Positions 31,811 through 41,987 of a stretch of 64,000 nt of DNA are shown piece after piece (within the stretch, counting starts at the first letter, position 1; every line of letters begins with the position of its first letter). Below the pieces are notes generated by a model, which was given only the letters and a program-made list of their open reading frames with translations, did not search any database and was not told the DNA's origin. This DNA comes from Eurosta solidaginis. Taxonomy: Eukaryota; Arthropoda; Insecta; Diptera; Tephritidae. The stretch covers positions 173,946,645 to 174,010,644 of the forward strand of contig NC_090319.1 of NCBI RefSeq assembly GCF_040869045.1, given 5' to 3'. The translations under genes and the position numbers were made by a program.

Positions 31811-33172
31811 ATGCAAAACATGGGTGGAATTAGAACAAAATCTCAGCTTGTGCGGTTATTTAGTTCACATCAAGAGTATGATGTTTTCGTCATCATAGAG
31901 ACGTGGTTGAACAAAAGCTTTTTCAACGAAGAATATTTTGACTCCAACTTATACAATGTTTTTCGGAAAGATAGAAACTCTGACCTTACAGGATGTACAA
32001 GGGGTGGTGGAGTTCTCATCGCTGTCCATTGCAAACATCATTCTTCTGAGATAATATTGGATAATAATAATCCGTTGCTTGACCAAATTTGTGTTCATTT
32101 CAAGGTATCTCGGACTCCGCGTTTATTTGTGCATCTTATATTTCACCCAATAGCATGCATGAGCTATATACCGCTCACGTTGACAATATTATATCATTGT
32201 CTCTGAACAAAGCGTGGTGACCACCTCTGTGTGTTGGGTGATTTTAATCTCTCCAATGTTCGATGGTCACGGACTATTTCAAGCTCTGCCTTAATTGCAT
32301 GTGAAGTCAGTAGTTCTACTGAAATACATTTAATCGATAGTTTCTTAAGTATTGATATAAAACAAGTTAACTGTTTTCCTAACAGCCTTGGTCGAACTTT
32401 AGATTTGATATTTCTAAGTAACAAGCTAAATTTCACGTTGCATGAATGCACTTCACCTATTATTAAATCGGATATGCATCATGTTCCTCTAGTTCTTGAT
32501 ATTGAATTTTATAAATACTCCGTAACTAGTAATGCTACATCAAATTTCTCTTTTAATTTCAAGCGGGGTGATTTTTCGAATCTGAACAACCTGTTGCAGC
32601 AAGTAAATTGGGATAATTTGCTATGTAATCTCGATACCTCTAATAGTTTTGAGATATTTAGATGTATCGTTGTGGATGTATGTAAAAGCTGCATACCTGT
32701 GCTTTCAAAGAAAAAATACAAAGTTCCTTGGCACAATGCTGCCCTGATGAAACATCGCAATTTGAAAAATAAATTCTTGCGTAAATTTAAAAACAGTCAA
32801 AATGGGGCTTTTTACCATAAGTATAAAGAGTGTGAAAAGAAATTTGCGTGCATTGATAAATTTTTACACAGAAATCACATTTTAAATTGTGAAGAAAACT
32901 TAAAATCAAATTCTAAATCATTTTGGAATTTCGTTAACTCGAAAAAGGCTGTATCTAATATTCCATCATCTATTTTCCTCGGCGACAAAGTGGTTGGTAC
33001 TCGTGTGACTGCGGCAAATCTTTTTTCCAAATATTTTATGGAAAATTTTGTATCCCATTCACACATCCTGCTTTTGATTTTGGGAACCTTGTGTTGTCTA
33101 ATGACGATGTCGTTAAGGGCATTTCTCGACTTAAACCTTCGTGAAATACCGATGTTGATGGTTTGTCTGTAA
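31811..33172 (+). pseudogene. LINE-C endonuclease and linker
   Basis: MQNMGGIRTK, DVFVIIETWLN (catalytic Glu) and RGGGVLIAVH are in 31811-32206. After a frameshift come LGDFNLSNVRWS (32232) and DMHHVPLVLDIEF (SDHH-like, 32470). A ~200-residue linker with SFWNFVNSKKA follows up to 33172. Confidence 0.8.
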
Positions 33173-34585
33173 TTGTGTTCAAACAGTGCAATACCCTAGC
33201 TTATCCCCTCTTGTTAATTTTTAACAATTCCTTATCTTCGGGTACCTTTATTGACGCTTGGAAATTAGCTCTGATCTCACCTATTTTCAAGAGTGGCAAT
33301 TATAGGCCTATTTCAAAACTTTCCGCGACAGCAAAGCTCTTCGAATGCATTATTAGAGAGAAACTACTTTTCTTTGTCAAGAATATCGTATGTCCAGAAC
33401 AGCACGGCTTTTTCCGGGACGCTCAACTGTGTCTAACTTGTCTATTTTCTCTGATGACTGCATCGCAGCCTTTCAGTCAGGATGTCAAGTTGACACAGTG
33501 TATACTGACTTTTCTAAAGCATTTGGTCGGATTTCACATTCAATTCTGACTAAAAAACTAGCCCTGTTGGGATTCCATTCTGTCTTCCTGAGATGGATTG
33601 AATCCTATTTATATAATCGTCACTGTATGGTGGTGGTTGACAATGTTAATCTCTTCCGTTCGTCGCCTGCTCCGGCGTTCCACAAGCAAGCATTCTGGGC
33701 CCAATTTTCTTGTTTATCAATGACATTTGCTCCTCCTTTTCTACAGTAAGATTTCTGCTGTACGTGGATGACCTTAAAATATATTCTACAATCAATAGCA
33801 TTCATGATTCTGAATTGATGCAATTAGATTTGGATAAATTAAGTAACTGGTGTAAAAATAATCGGCTAACACTCAACATAAGTAAGTGTTTTCATATTAC
33901 TTTTTCGAAACGTATGAATATCATTGATACCTCATATCATATATCTAATTCGCCCTTGTCGCGGGTAAGTGGAATTAAAGACTTAGGAGTAATTTTCGAC
34001 TCGAGATTTACTATTGCAAGCCATATTAACCTTTGCACTTCAAAATCGTATGCCATGCTGGCCTTTGTTAGGCGTCATAGCTCGGATTTTGCCGACCCTT
34101 ATACGCTTAAGCTTAAGTTAAGTAATTAAGTTATTTTCGGCATTTGTGCGTTCCAAGCTTGAGTATGCCTGTTTCATTTGGTCGCCATACTACAGTTGCC
34201 ATATTGTAAGAATTGAACGGATCCAAAAGGTATTTTTAAAATTTGCATTACGCAACTCACGTTTCTCGGAGCCTATTCCGACTTACGAAACGCGATGTGT
34301 TTAAAATCATTGCAGGGCAGAACAATTTTGTCGCTGTCGTTCATTTTTGATTTGTTTCGGGGTGTTGTTGATTGCCTCGTGCTCCTTGAAAGGATTCCAA
34401 TAAACATTCCAGCTAGAGCTCTGCGTAGCTCCGAGTTCTTCCATGTTGGTATTTCTAAAGCTCTTTATGTGAAAAATGCTCCAATTACTAGTCTTAATTG
34501 AGTTCAACAGAATTGGTAGATTTACTGAGATAGATTTTTCAAGTTCGAAAGATCGCTTTTTAAGTTCTTTAACTACTCTTTATAA
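33163..34585 (+). pseudogene. LINE-C reverse transcriptase and C-terminus
   Basis: RPISKLSATAKLFECIIREKL (33305), EQHGFF, then in another frame DTVYTDFSKAFGRISHSIL (33500). After a further frameshift: MFINDICSS...LLYVDDLKIYS (33710-33790, YVDD intact) and IKDLGVIFDSRF. After 34130 frames are repeatedly broken, but IPINIPARALR is still readable. At least four frameshifts are needed, so it is inactive. Confidence 0.82.
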
Positions 34586-34618
34586 ATAAAGTATTGAAAT
34601 GTTGTATTATCATTTACT

Positions 34619-34692
34619 ATATATATATATATATGTCTCAATAGCCTATAAGATGTGTATGCTGATTGGCTTAAATAAATAAATAAATAAAT
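34619..34692 (+). repeat. (TA)n microsatellite and LINE-C (TAAA)n tail
   Basis: A TA run lies at 34619-34634 and TAAA repeats at 34674-34692, marking the LINE-C 3' terminus against Gypsy-2. Confidence 0.85.
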
Positions 34693-34897
34693 ATGGTTCC
34701 TTTGGTCAGTATGAGTGGTGACTTGAACTCATTGAGTACTCTTACCGGAATACGTCCATTTTGTTTTGTCACAGCTAGGGTTTTTCCTACAAGAACGTTC
34801 GGTACTGGATTGTTTGCTGCTTCGACAACCCACAATTTATTTGTCCCACAATCTTCATCAACCTTTGCCCAGATGACTGCTTCTGATTTTGGTGGTT
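34693..34897 (-). pseudogene. Gypsy-2 segment between two inserted LINEs
   Basis: Sixty-odd codons (KSEAVIWAKVDEDCG..., VLVGKTLAV...RIPVRVLNEF) belong to the protease-RT spacer of Gypsy-2. LINE-A lies on its 5' side and LINE-C on its 3' side. This shows both LINEs entered the same host element independently. Confidence 0.8.
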
Positions 34898-34945
34898 GTT
34901 GTTGTTGTTGTAGCAATGCTCGCCCCACCTAATAGCCGCGACCGA

Positions 34946-35135
34946 TCACAAATTGTCATCAATATCCTCTAACGGGAGTCCAAGGAAACTTGCCGTTTCA
35001 ACAGGGGTGGACCATAAGGAAAGGGGTGTTAGAGGCGTTGGTTCCACATTACAATTAAAGAGATGGTTGGTGTCATGTGGGGACACATTGCAAGCGGGGC
35101 ATACATTTTGTATGTCGGGGTTGATTCTGGATAGT
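34946..35135 (-). pseudogene. LINE-A C-terminal zinc knuckle, out of frame
   Basis: In the frame one base off from ORF2, NPDIQNVCPACNVSPHDTNHLFNC is encoded (35110-35040), followed by PLSLWSTP and a TGA at 34946-34948. This is the CCHC-type ending of such LINE proteins. ORF2 misses it because of a one-base loss near 35131-35137, so it terminates early at 35029 in a non-homologous frame. Confidence 0.75.
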
Positions 35136-38100
35136 AAGAGTTTAACCTGTTACAGTATCCAGAACGAAGTTGAGCAAGAGTGACACGCGTTTCCCTGGGG
35201 AGTATGCGTTCCTCTTCCGCGAGTTCTGGATATTTTTCTTCAAGTACTGGATTCACCGGGCAATTCCCGACATAAAGGTCCGACGCCTGTCTATGGAGTT
35301 CACCAAGGACCTGCTTGTGTTTTTTCGCTTCATACGGCTGTGTTCTCAGGTGCCGTATTTCCTCAAAATGCTTACGGAGATGACTCCTTAGGCCCCTAGG
35401 CGGTGCTGGTTCGTCAATCAGATGTCTGTTGGGATGCCCAGGTTTCTGGGTATTCAACAGAAACTGTTTGGTCAGCATCTCATTTCTCTCCCTGATGGGG
35501 AGTATTCTCGCCTCATTATGCAGATGGTGTTCTGGGGACATAAGAAGGCAGCCCGTGGCGATTCTGAGAGCAGAATATTGGCAGGCCTGTAGTTTCTTCC
35601 AGTGGGTAGTTTTTAGGCTTGGCGACCATATGGGTGACGCGTAGCACGTAATCGGCTGGCTAATTGCTTTGTATGTGGTCATGAGAGTTTCTTTATCTTT
35701 TCTCCAGGTACTGCCAGCAAGGGATTTGAGGATTTTATTACGGCTCTGAATTCTCGGAACAATTGCGGTTGCGTGCGCACCAAAATGTAGATCCTGATCA
35801 AACGTCACACCCAAGATTTTGGGGTGTAGGACAGTCGGTAGCGTAGTGCCATCGACGTGGTTGTTCAATATGGTCGACATTTGGGGCGTCCATGTTGTAA
35901 ATAAGGTCGCGGAAGATTTAGTCGGTGACAATGCCAGGTTTCGCGAGGCGAAAAAACTGGAGAGATCAGGGAGATAGCCGTTTATTTTATTGCATAGCTC
36001 ATCGATCTCTGGGCCTGGGCCTGTGGCCATTATTGTGCAGTCATCGGCGTAGGAAACGATTGTGACTCCTTCCGGTGGTGAAGGTAGCTTAGATATGTAG
36101 AAATTAAACAAAAGTGGGGATAGGACACCACCCTGTGGCACCCCTTGTTTAATTCTCCTTGGTTTTGATGTTTCGTTTCTGAATTGCACCGATGCCTGCC
36201 GACCACCCAAATAATTTGCGGTCCACCTTTTAAGACATGGGGGAAGGGTAGACCCTTCCAGGTCTTGCAGTAACGAGCCATGGCTGACCGTATCAAAGGC
36301 TTTTGATAGGTCTAGCGCTACGAGTACTGTTCTATGGTGGGGGTATTGATTCAAACCGCAATTTATTTGGGTGCCAATGACATTTAGCGCGGAGGTAGTG
36401 CTATGGAGTTTTCTGAAGCCATGCTGATGAGGGGCTAGCTGCAAATGTGCTTGAAAATAAGGGAGCAAAATGGCTTCAAGCGTCTTTGCCACTGGCGATA
36501 GGAGAGATATCGGACGATATGACTCACCTATGTTAGCTGGTTTCCCAGGCTTTAGTAGCGGGACCACCTTGGCCAATTTCCATTTCTCGGGTATGACAAA
36601 GTTGGAAAGAGACAGGTTGAAGACATGCGCTAAATATTTGAAACCCTCTTTCCCTATGTTTTTAAGCATCGGCATGGCTATGCCGTCTGGGCCCACTGCT
36701 TTGGATGGTTTAGCGCGACCAATGGCGTCCTCAACCTCTCTAGCGGTGATGGTGATTGGTGACGCGCTGAATTTGTGTTTATGTGCGTGTCTATTGGCTC
36801 TCCGTCTATCTTTGTCGACCGTAGGATGCATTATATATTGTCGGCAGAAAGCGCTCGCGCATTTTTTCGCATCCGACAGCACCTTATCGCCAAAGGCGAT
36901 GGAAACTTTGTCTTTGTGCTTAGTCGGATTCGATAGGGACTTTACGGTGGACCAGAGTTTACCTACACCGGTAGAGAGGTTACAACCTCTTAGGTGCTCT
37001 TCCCATTTCGCCCGCTTGTGTTCGTCCACAATCAATCTGATGCGTTGGTTTATATCCATTATTTGCGGGTCGCCTGGATCAAGCTGTCTTATAAGGTCGC
37101 GTTCCCTCGCTAAGCTCGCGGCCTCCGCCGGGAAGTGGGGCCGGATTTCGGGAATTCTCCCGGCGGGAATGAAATGTGCCGAGGCGGATTCAATGACCTT
37201 ACGGAAGGCACACTCCCCTTGGCGGGCATCAGTCGGGATAGGGAGGGCAGCAAAGCTGCTGTATGTTGCAGATTTATATTCTTCCCACTTTCCTTTTTTG
37301 AAGTTTATGAAAGTGCGTTTTTCGGTGACGATGAAGTCGGCGGTACGCTCGAACGAAATAAGTATGGGCAGGTGGTCGGATGCCAATGTTACCATCGGCT
37401 GCCAGTTGACGCAGTTTACGAGTTCTGCGCTCACGATTGAGATGTCTGGCGAGCTATGACAGCTTCCTACCATACGTGTGGGGGCGTCTCCGTTTATTGT
37501 GCAGAACGTCGTTTCTTCTATTTGATCCGCCAACATCTCACCCCTACTGTCCGCCCGCAAGTTTGAATGCCATAGGTCGTGATGGGCATTGAAATCGCCT
37601 AAGATAATGCGATTGTTGCCAGTGAGTAAGGCCTCGATATTAGGGCGGTATCCACTGGGGCAACAGGTGACAGGAGGGATGTAGATGTTGATGATTTCTA
37701 GATTTGCATCGCCTGACCGGACAGATAGGCCTTGACGTTCTAAGACATTGTCCCTGCGGTCGATGCCAGGATCAAATATATAATATTGCACAGAGTGGTG
37801 TATAATAAACGCGAGGCCGCCTCCATTTCCGCTCTCGCGGTCTTTCCTGTGGACATTATACCCAGAGCAGTTCTGCAATGCAGATCTTGCTGTGAGTTTA
37901 GTCTCTTGAATCGCAGCAATGTGGATGTTGTGCCGCTTCATGAAATCGACTATCTCCGTAATCTTTCCAGTTAGTCCATTACAGTTTAACTGCAGAATTC
38001 CGAAGTGCATGAGGGGTGACGCCGCCACTCTAGGGGTAAGTGACGGGTGACTACGCCTAGGTTGTGGAAGGCCAGGACGCAATTGCTGTTGTGGCCTTGG

Positions 38101-38340
38101 GACTGGGCGCCCTTGGGCAAGCATTGGGGTACCCGGATGATTTGGGTTTGCGACCTGGCAACATGGCGCGATGAAACCCGTCGAGGGGTTGCCGTCGCGG
38201 AGACCAGAACATCTAGGAAAGTGGCACCACCCAAGGCAGAAACTGCATTGAGCGGATGTCGCAAACCTATATATTCTGTGCTGGCAGACGGTGCAAACGG
38301 AGGTAGGGACTAAGAGTATGTTTCCCTGACCTGCACGATT
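35029..38340 (-). CDS. LINE-A ORF2: PHD-like finger, AP endonuclease, reverse transcriptase
   Basis: One open frame spans over 1,100 codons; the first in-frame Met in the long stretch is at 38124, but the frame is open up to about 38340. That upstream part encodes a PHD-like finger (VCTVCQHRI, QCSFCLGWCH, RCSGL, APCC). The endonuclease follows: LQLNCNGLTGK, AAIQETKL, LGDFNAHHDLW, LASDHLPI. The RT has KAVGPDGIAM, YRPISLLSPVAK, VALDLSKAFDTV, GVPQGGVLSPLLFN and SYADDCTIM (intact YADD). The last ~40 codons are out of frame. This is the only large intact catalytic frame in the window; a one-base lesion at the C-terminus probably makes it inactive. Confidence 0.9.
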   Translation of the reverse strand, partial: NRAGQGNILLVPTSVCTVCQHRIYRFATSAQCSFCLGWCHFPRCSGLRDGNPSTGFIAPCCQVANPNHPGTPMLAQGRPVPRPQQQLRPGLPQPRRSHPSLTPRVAASPLMHFGILQLNCNGLTGKITEIVDFMKRHNIHIAAIQETKLTARSALQNCSGYNVHRKDRESGNGGGLAFIIHHSVQYYIFDPGIDRRDNVLERQGLSVRSGDANLEIINIYIPPVTCCPSGYRPNIEALLTGNNRIILGDFNAHHDLWHSNLRADSRGEMLADQIEETTFCTINGDAPTRMVGSCHSSPDISIVSAELVNCVNWQPMVTLASDHLPILISFERTADFIVTEKRTFINFKKGKWEEYKSATYSSFAALPIPTDARQGECAFRKVIESASAHFIPAGRIPEIRPHFPAEAASLARERDLIRQLDPGDPQIMDINQRIRLIVDEHKRAKWEEHLRGCNLSTGVGKLWSTVKSLSNPTKHKDKVSIAFGDKVLSDAKKCASAFCRQYIMHPTVDKDRRRANRHAHKHKFSASPITITAREVEDAIGRAKPSKAVGPDGIAMPMLKNIGKEGFKYLAHVFNLSLSNFVIPEKWKLAKVVPLLKPGKPANIGESYRPISLLSPVAKTLEAILLPYFQAHLQLAPHQHGFRKLHSTTSALNVIGTQINCGLNQYPHHRTVLVALDLSKAFDTVSHGSLLQDLEGSTLPPCLKRWTANYLGGRQASVQFRNETSKPRRIKQGVPQGGVLSPLLFNFYISKLPSPPEGVTIVSYADDCTIMATGPGPEIDELCNKINGYLPDLSSFFASRNLALSPTKSSATLFTTWTPQMSTILNNHVDGTTLPTVLHPKILGVTFDQDLHFGAHATAIVPRIQSRNKILKSLAGSTWRKDKETLMTTYKAISQPITCYASPIWSPSLKTTHWKKLQACQYSALRIATGCLLMSPEHHLHNEARILPIRERNEMLTKQFLLNTQKPGHPNRHLIDEPAPPRGLRSHLRKHFEEIRHLRTQPYEAKKHKQVLGELHRQASDLYVGNCPVNPVLEEKYPELAEEERILPRETRVTLAQLRSGYCNRLNSYYPESTPTYKMYAPLAMCPHMTPTISLIVMWNQRL

Positions 38341-38346
38341 GCTGCC

Positions 38347-38354
<8 letters not shown>

Positions 38355-38378
<24 letters not shown>
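38355..38378 (+). repeat. 24-bp poly-G run
   Basis: An uninterrupted G run (C run in LINE-A sense) lies between the two zinc-finger coding parts. Length changes here would shift the frame. Confidence 0.85.
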
Positions 38379-38454
38379 AGAAGAAGACGGGGGCAGGGGC
38401 TGATGCTCAGCATTGCTACCAGCTCTACTACGAAGGTAGTAGTTATGAGTGGTA

Positions 38455-38860
38455 TCAGCTGTTAGAGTTGTTGGCGCGGTGGGGCGCGAGCAGCAGCGGG
38501 TACTTGTTGTGGCTTGCTGAGCAGCGAGGCTGCTGGAAGGTAGTAGGGGCGCTTAGGCGTAGACTATGGGACGCCCTTTGGCGTGAGCAGCAAGGAGCCA
38601 CAAAAGATTTATAAAAGTTACGTGGACGTCGGGTTTTGGGATCAAGCCCAGAACAACCTGTCCGATGCAACCACCCTTGCACGAGACACACTGAACAGAG
38701 TATGACCGTCCTAAAAAGATTCTTTTCTGGCAAATGCAGCAAAACCATTTCTCAGGACCGGGGTCAGGAGACGGACCCGGATTGGGTTCGATACCTTCTC
38801 GGAGTAAGAGAATATGTAGCAGTCCTGCTGCAAGGAGCTGCTGGGAGGATGACAATTTGT
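38455..38860 (-). pseudogene. LINE-A N-terminal PHD-like finger
   Basis: The sense frame has LLREGIEPNPGP and WFCCICQKRI, QCVSCKGG. After a one-base shift the finger continues GWLHRTGCSGL and FVAPCC. The layout repeats that of the second finger (W.H, CSGL, APCC), which suggests an internal domain duplication. It ends with a stop at 38455-38457 and is separated from ORF2 by a low-complexity segment with the C run. Confidence 0.7.
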
Positions 38861-38877
38861 GGGAGGGACGAAACAAA

Positions 38878-39738
38878 TTAAATGGGGTCACACTGAAATG
38901 ACAGTCCTTGGTCGGGAAAAATCCCGAGTCGCTCCCGTACATAGAACCGACTGCCTTGGGAAGCGAACTGACTCTCTTCCACCAGCACTCGTTTACTGCT
39001 GTTGCCTCTCTCGTAGCCGAAATTAAGTGGCACATCCATGTCCTTATATCGCATCCTCTTACTTTGCATATCGATCTTGATACCTTGGTCGATTAAGAAG
39101 TCCACTCCAATTATGATTTCATCAACAATCTCTGCCACAATAAAATTGTGTAGTACCATGGCGTTCCCAATTGCTACTTCACATGCTACTTCTCCAATTA
39201 CCTGGGTATCCTCTCCAGTGGCTGTTCGCAATCTTGCTCCATGCAATGGCCTTATATTTTTGTTGACTAAATCTGATCGAATAATGGAATGAGATGCGCC
39301 CGTATCTACAGTCAGTACGCGCTCCTTGCCATCCACATTTCCTTTGACGGTAAGACTGCTCGATTTCCTTCCAGTTTGCGAGATAGGTATCACATGACAT
39401 TCAATAGCTGGGGCAAGTTCTCGATCCTTACATCTGATTCGCTCTTGCTTATCTCCTCCAGCTTTGCATTTACGACCAGCCAAGTTGGAACTACCATGAC
39501 CGGTGCTACAGTGACGTGCAATGTGACTTTGGCTACCGCACTTGAAACACTTCATAACTCCGGCATTTTTCTGTTGTAATCCCTTCAGAGCTTCCAAAAC
39601 TGTGTTCACCCAATCTGGCCTTTCCACTTCCACGCGATGAGCTTTGTATGCGGGCTTACTCAAAAGTGACGCTGTTTCCTGGGTCAGTGCATGGGATACC
39701 GTTTCAGCAAATGTTGGCTTTGGGTTCGCATATGTAGC
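38878..39738 (-). pseudogene. Gypsy-2 nucleocapsid and protease
   Basis: CFKCGSQSHIARHC (zinc knuckle) lies near 39545-39500. Then LTVDTGASHSIIRSDL (active site DTG, ~39310) and IIIGVDFLIDQG (~39105). The frame is continuous with Gag except for a TGA at 39739-39741, and is cut by LINE-A at about 38882. It would cleave the polyprotein. Confidence 0.85.
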
Positions 39739-40635
39739 TCATTTCGTTTCGACATCCCGTATTCCATTTATAAAGCTCTGAATTTTAACCCTCTCGGTGT
39801 AATCCACTTGTGCGTCTGCATTTGCGAGATGAGCCAATCTTTCAATACCCGAGGCAAACTCCTGCAAAGTCTCATTCGTTTTTTGGTAACGGTTTTGCAA
39901 CTCAATTTGATATATCTGTTTTCTATGCTCGCTTCCATTACGTCTTTCGACAGCGGCCATCAATGCTTCATAGCTGTTCCGTTCGTACTCTGGAATAGTC
40001 TGTAAGATTTCAGCTGCAGGACCTTTCAATGCCACGAACAGTGCAGCAACTTTATCTTCAGCGTTCCAGTTGTTCACTGCTGACGTCTTCTCAAATTGAA
40101 ACTTGAATACCTGGAAAGGAACAGAGCCGTCAAAAGATGGAGGTTTTACCTTCGGATTGCTCGCTGGAACAGCTGGGCGATTTAGTTGTATCTGTTGCAT
40201 AAGGCCTTTCAACACTTCTATCTCGACATCAATTTTGTCCTCGAGTTGTAAAATTTTTGCATCCGGCTCTTCCAGCTTCGCAAGGAGCTGCGATGATACC
40301 TGTTCCGAAATTTGTGTCGACATTCCAGATATACGTGCCTCTTGTGCTTCCAGTTGAGATGACATATATGTCTTCTCTTCTTCCAATTGAGATGACATTT
40401 GCGACGCTATTTCTGAAATGCGTGGCTCCTGTGACTCCAGCTGAGACGCCATTGTCGATGTTTGTGCAGATATTGTGCTCGTCACTGTCTGCGATGTTTC
40501 ATTTTTTTCTTCTAATTTTGATGTTGTTTTGTCGCTATCACAATGAAAGACATACTCGTCAGCATTGATTCCTTCAAATACCATAGCTACACTTAGTCGT
40601 CTTTGTAGCTGGAATTTATTGCCAGTAGTAGCCAA
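39739..40635 (-). pseudogene. gag: Gypsy-2 Gag (capsid)
   Basis: 298 codons. Residues ~45-130 form a coiled-coil-like repeat (MASQLESQEPRISE, MSSQLEAQEARISG). The capsid region has FDGSVPFQVFKFQFE, AALFVALKGPAAEIL and NETLQEFASGIERLAHLA. It ends at a TGA after VETK, while the same frame continues into the zinc knuckle, so this stop probably arose by a point change and gag-protease was once a single frame. Confidence 0.85.
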
Positions 40636-40726
40636 TCCACGGACTCCTCCTTCAGTTTCCGGATCGTCAATTCACTCAACTTTGCCATGTCCAAGTTGTA
40701 TTCCCAATCTTCGGAATTTATTCAAG

Positions 40727-40747
40727 AATTCCCCTTCTGACACCAAT
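40727..40747 (-). promoter_or_regulatory. Gypsy-2 primer-binding site
   Basis: On the minus strand the bases just inside the 5' LTR read ATTGGTGTCAGAAGGGG. TGGTGTCAGAAG is complementary to the 3' end of a tRNA-Leu-like primer, as in mdg3/micropia-type elements (from memory). Confidence 0.6.
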
Positions 40748-41544
40748 TGTAACGAATTTAGGGAAACTCCACTTATTTTACACCTTCTACTAACTTTCGT
40801 ATCGCTAAACTGTTGAATGAATAACTCTAATATTCAATAATGCAAAAATGGGCTTTATTAGACTACTTTGAAAGTACTTCACAATAACACTTATACTTCG
40901 CAACCAATAGCGTGCTTAAATCAAACTGATTACTGCTTACTCAGCTTTCGCTCCTTTTATACTCTCTGCTGTCTCGTTCGCATACTTCTAGGCGTTTCTT
41001 CTTCTAGAATTTACTTCTTAGTTACCAGCTATACGGTAATTTAGGGAAACTCCACTTATTTTACACCTTCTACTAACTTTCGTATCGCTAAACTGTTGAA
41101 TGAATAACTCTAATATTCAATAATGCAAAAATGGGCTTTATTAGACTACTTTGAAAGTACTTCACAATAACACTTATACTTCGCAACCAATAGCGTGCTT
41201 AAATCAAACTGATTACTGCTTACTCAGCTTTCGCTCCTTTTATACTCTCTGCTGTCTCGTTAGCATACTTCTAGGCGTTTCTTCTTCTAGAATTTACTAC
41301 TTAGTTACCAGCTATACGCCACCAGCTATAAACTACAGATGCACGTTTATAGCCTCTCGCATAGCCATATGCGCGTGTATATGTGAGTAATACTCCCACC
41401 GATGATTGCATACTTTTGTGAGTATAGCCTTTATATACATATGTGTATGCATAACGATTGATTTGTTTGTGTACATACAAGTGACTGCTTAGCATCGGCT
41501 TAGAGGTGATAGTATCCCCCTTACTGATGCTTATATTCGTCACA
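40748..41544 (-). repeat. Gypsy-2 5' LTR with internal duplication
   Basis: It is homologous to 27970-28478, but a 283-bp segment is tandemly duplicated (40755-41037 and 41038-41320). That makes this LTR about 290 bp longer. A TATA-like element is not clear. Confidence 0.88.
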
Positions 41545-41548
41545 ATAT

Positions 41549-41987
41549 CAACCATGCAAACATAAATTTCTTTTGACAGAATTTTTTATAAAAGAAAATA
41601 AAATGTTTGTATCTTTTAAAGGTTGATTGCTAAACCTGTGAGCTATCAACGGCAAAGCTGAATTAAACCGTAACCATAGTTGGGCACAATGCATTAGATT
41701 TGAATTTCCACTACCACTAAATTTTCTATTTGACCATAACAACAAATATTCTTATTTTTATACATATTTCAGTCTTTGATTGAAAATAATACATAAATAA
41801 ATGCGGTCTTGTTATGAATATTGCCAAAGAAAAAGTAAATTTCTGTTTATAAATAATACTGTAAAACACTAAAAAAAATACTTGATCAATTTGATGATAT
41901 GTTTTTAAGGGCTTGGTCGGGTATAACAAGTTTTAAATAAGACATTTTTTGTAGCGCTGTGTAGTTCTTTATGTAAAATACCTATGA
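41549..41987. other. Unassigned AT-rich stretch
   Basis: It lies between the Gypsy-2 target duplication and the hAT coding remnant. It may include hAT-derived sequence that is too decayed to read. Confidence 0.4.

Larger units (their letters stand above)
30858..34692 (+). mobile_element. LINE-C, 5'-truncated, inserted in Gypsy-2
   Basis: A non-LTR element on the plus strand starts inside ORF1 and ends with a (TAAA)n tail (34674-34692). It splits Gypsy-2 coding sequence between 30857 and 34693. ORF1, endonuclease and RT are identifiable but broken. The grouping is CR1/Jockey-like (inference). A clear target duplication was not found. Confidence 0.85.
34898..38882 (-). mobile_element. LINE-A, near full length, inserted in Gypsy-2
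   Basis: A non-LTR element on the minus strand. It starts close to 38880 with a frame containing EGIEPNPGP and a first PHD-like finger, has a second finger, a large EN-RT frame and a C-terminal zinc knuckle, and ends in a (CAA)n tail (34898-34915). Relatives in the window: 15405-16080, 20693-20866, 24103-24276 and 44535-45905. I do not commit to a clade. Confidence 0.85.
27970..41544 (-). mobile_element. Gypsy-2: complete LTR retrotransposon with two nested LINEs
   Basis: LTRs lie at 27970-28478 (3') and 40748-41544 (5'). ATAT flanks it at 27966-27969 and 41545-41548. The order on the minus strand is 5' LTR, PBS, gag, protease, RT, RNase H, integrase, PPT, 3' LTR, so it is a Ty3/Gypsy element. 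LINE-A is inserted after the protease and LINE-C before the RT; without these two, the element would be about 5.8 kb. The domains are broken by stops, frameshifts and a deletion at the RNase H-integrase boundary. Confidence 0.9.

Noticed and set aside
36470..37459. 329-codon plus-strand reading frame
   Set aside because: It is the antisense of the LINE-A ORF2 endonuclease/RT region, whose sense frame has clear catalytic motifs. A long antisense frame is expected from its codon use.
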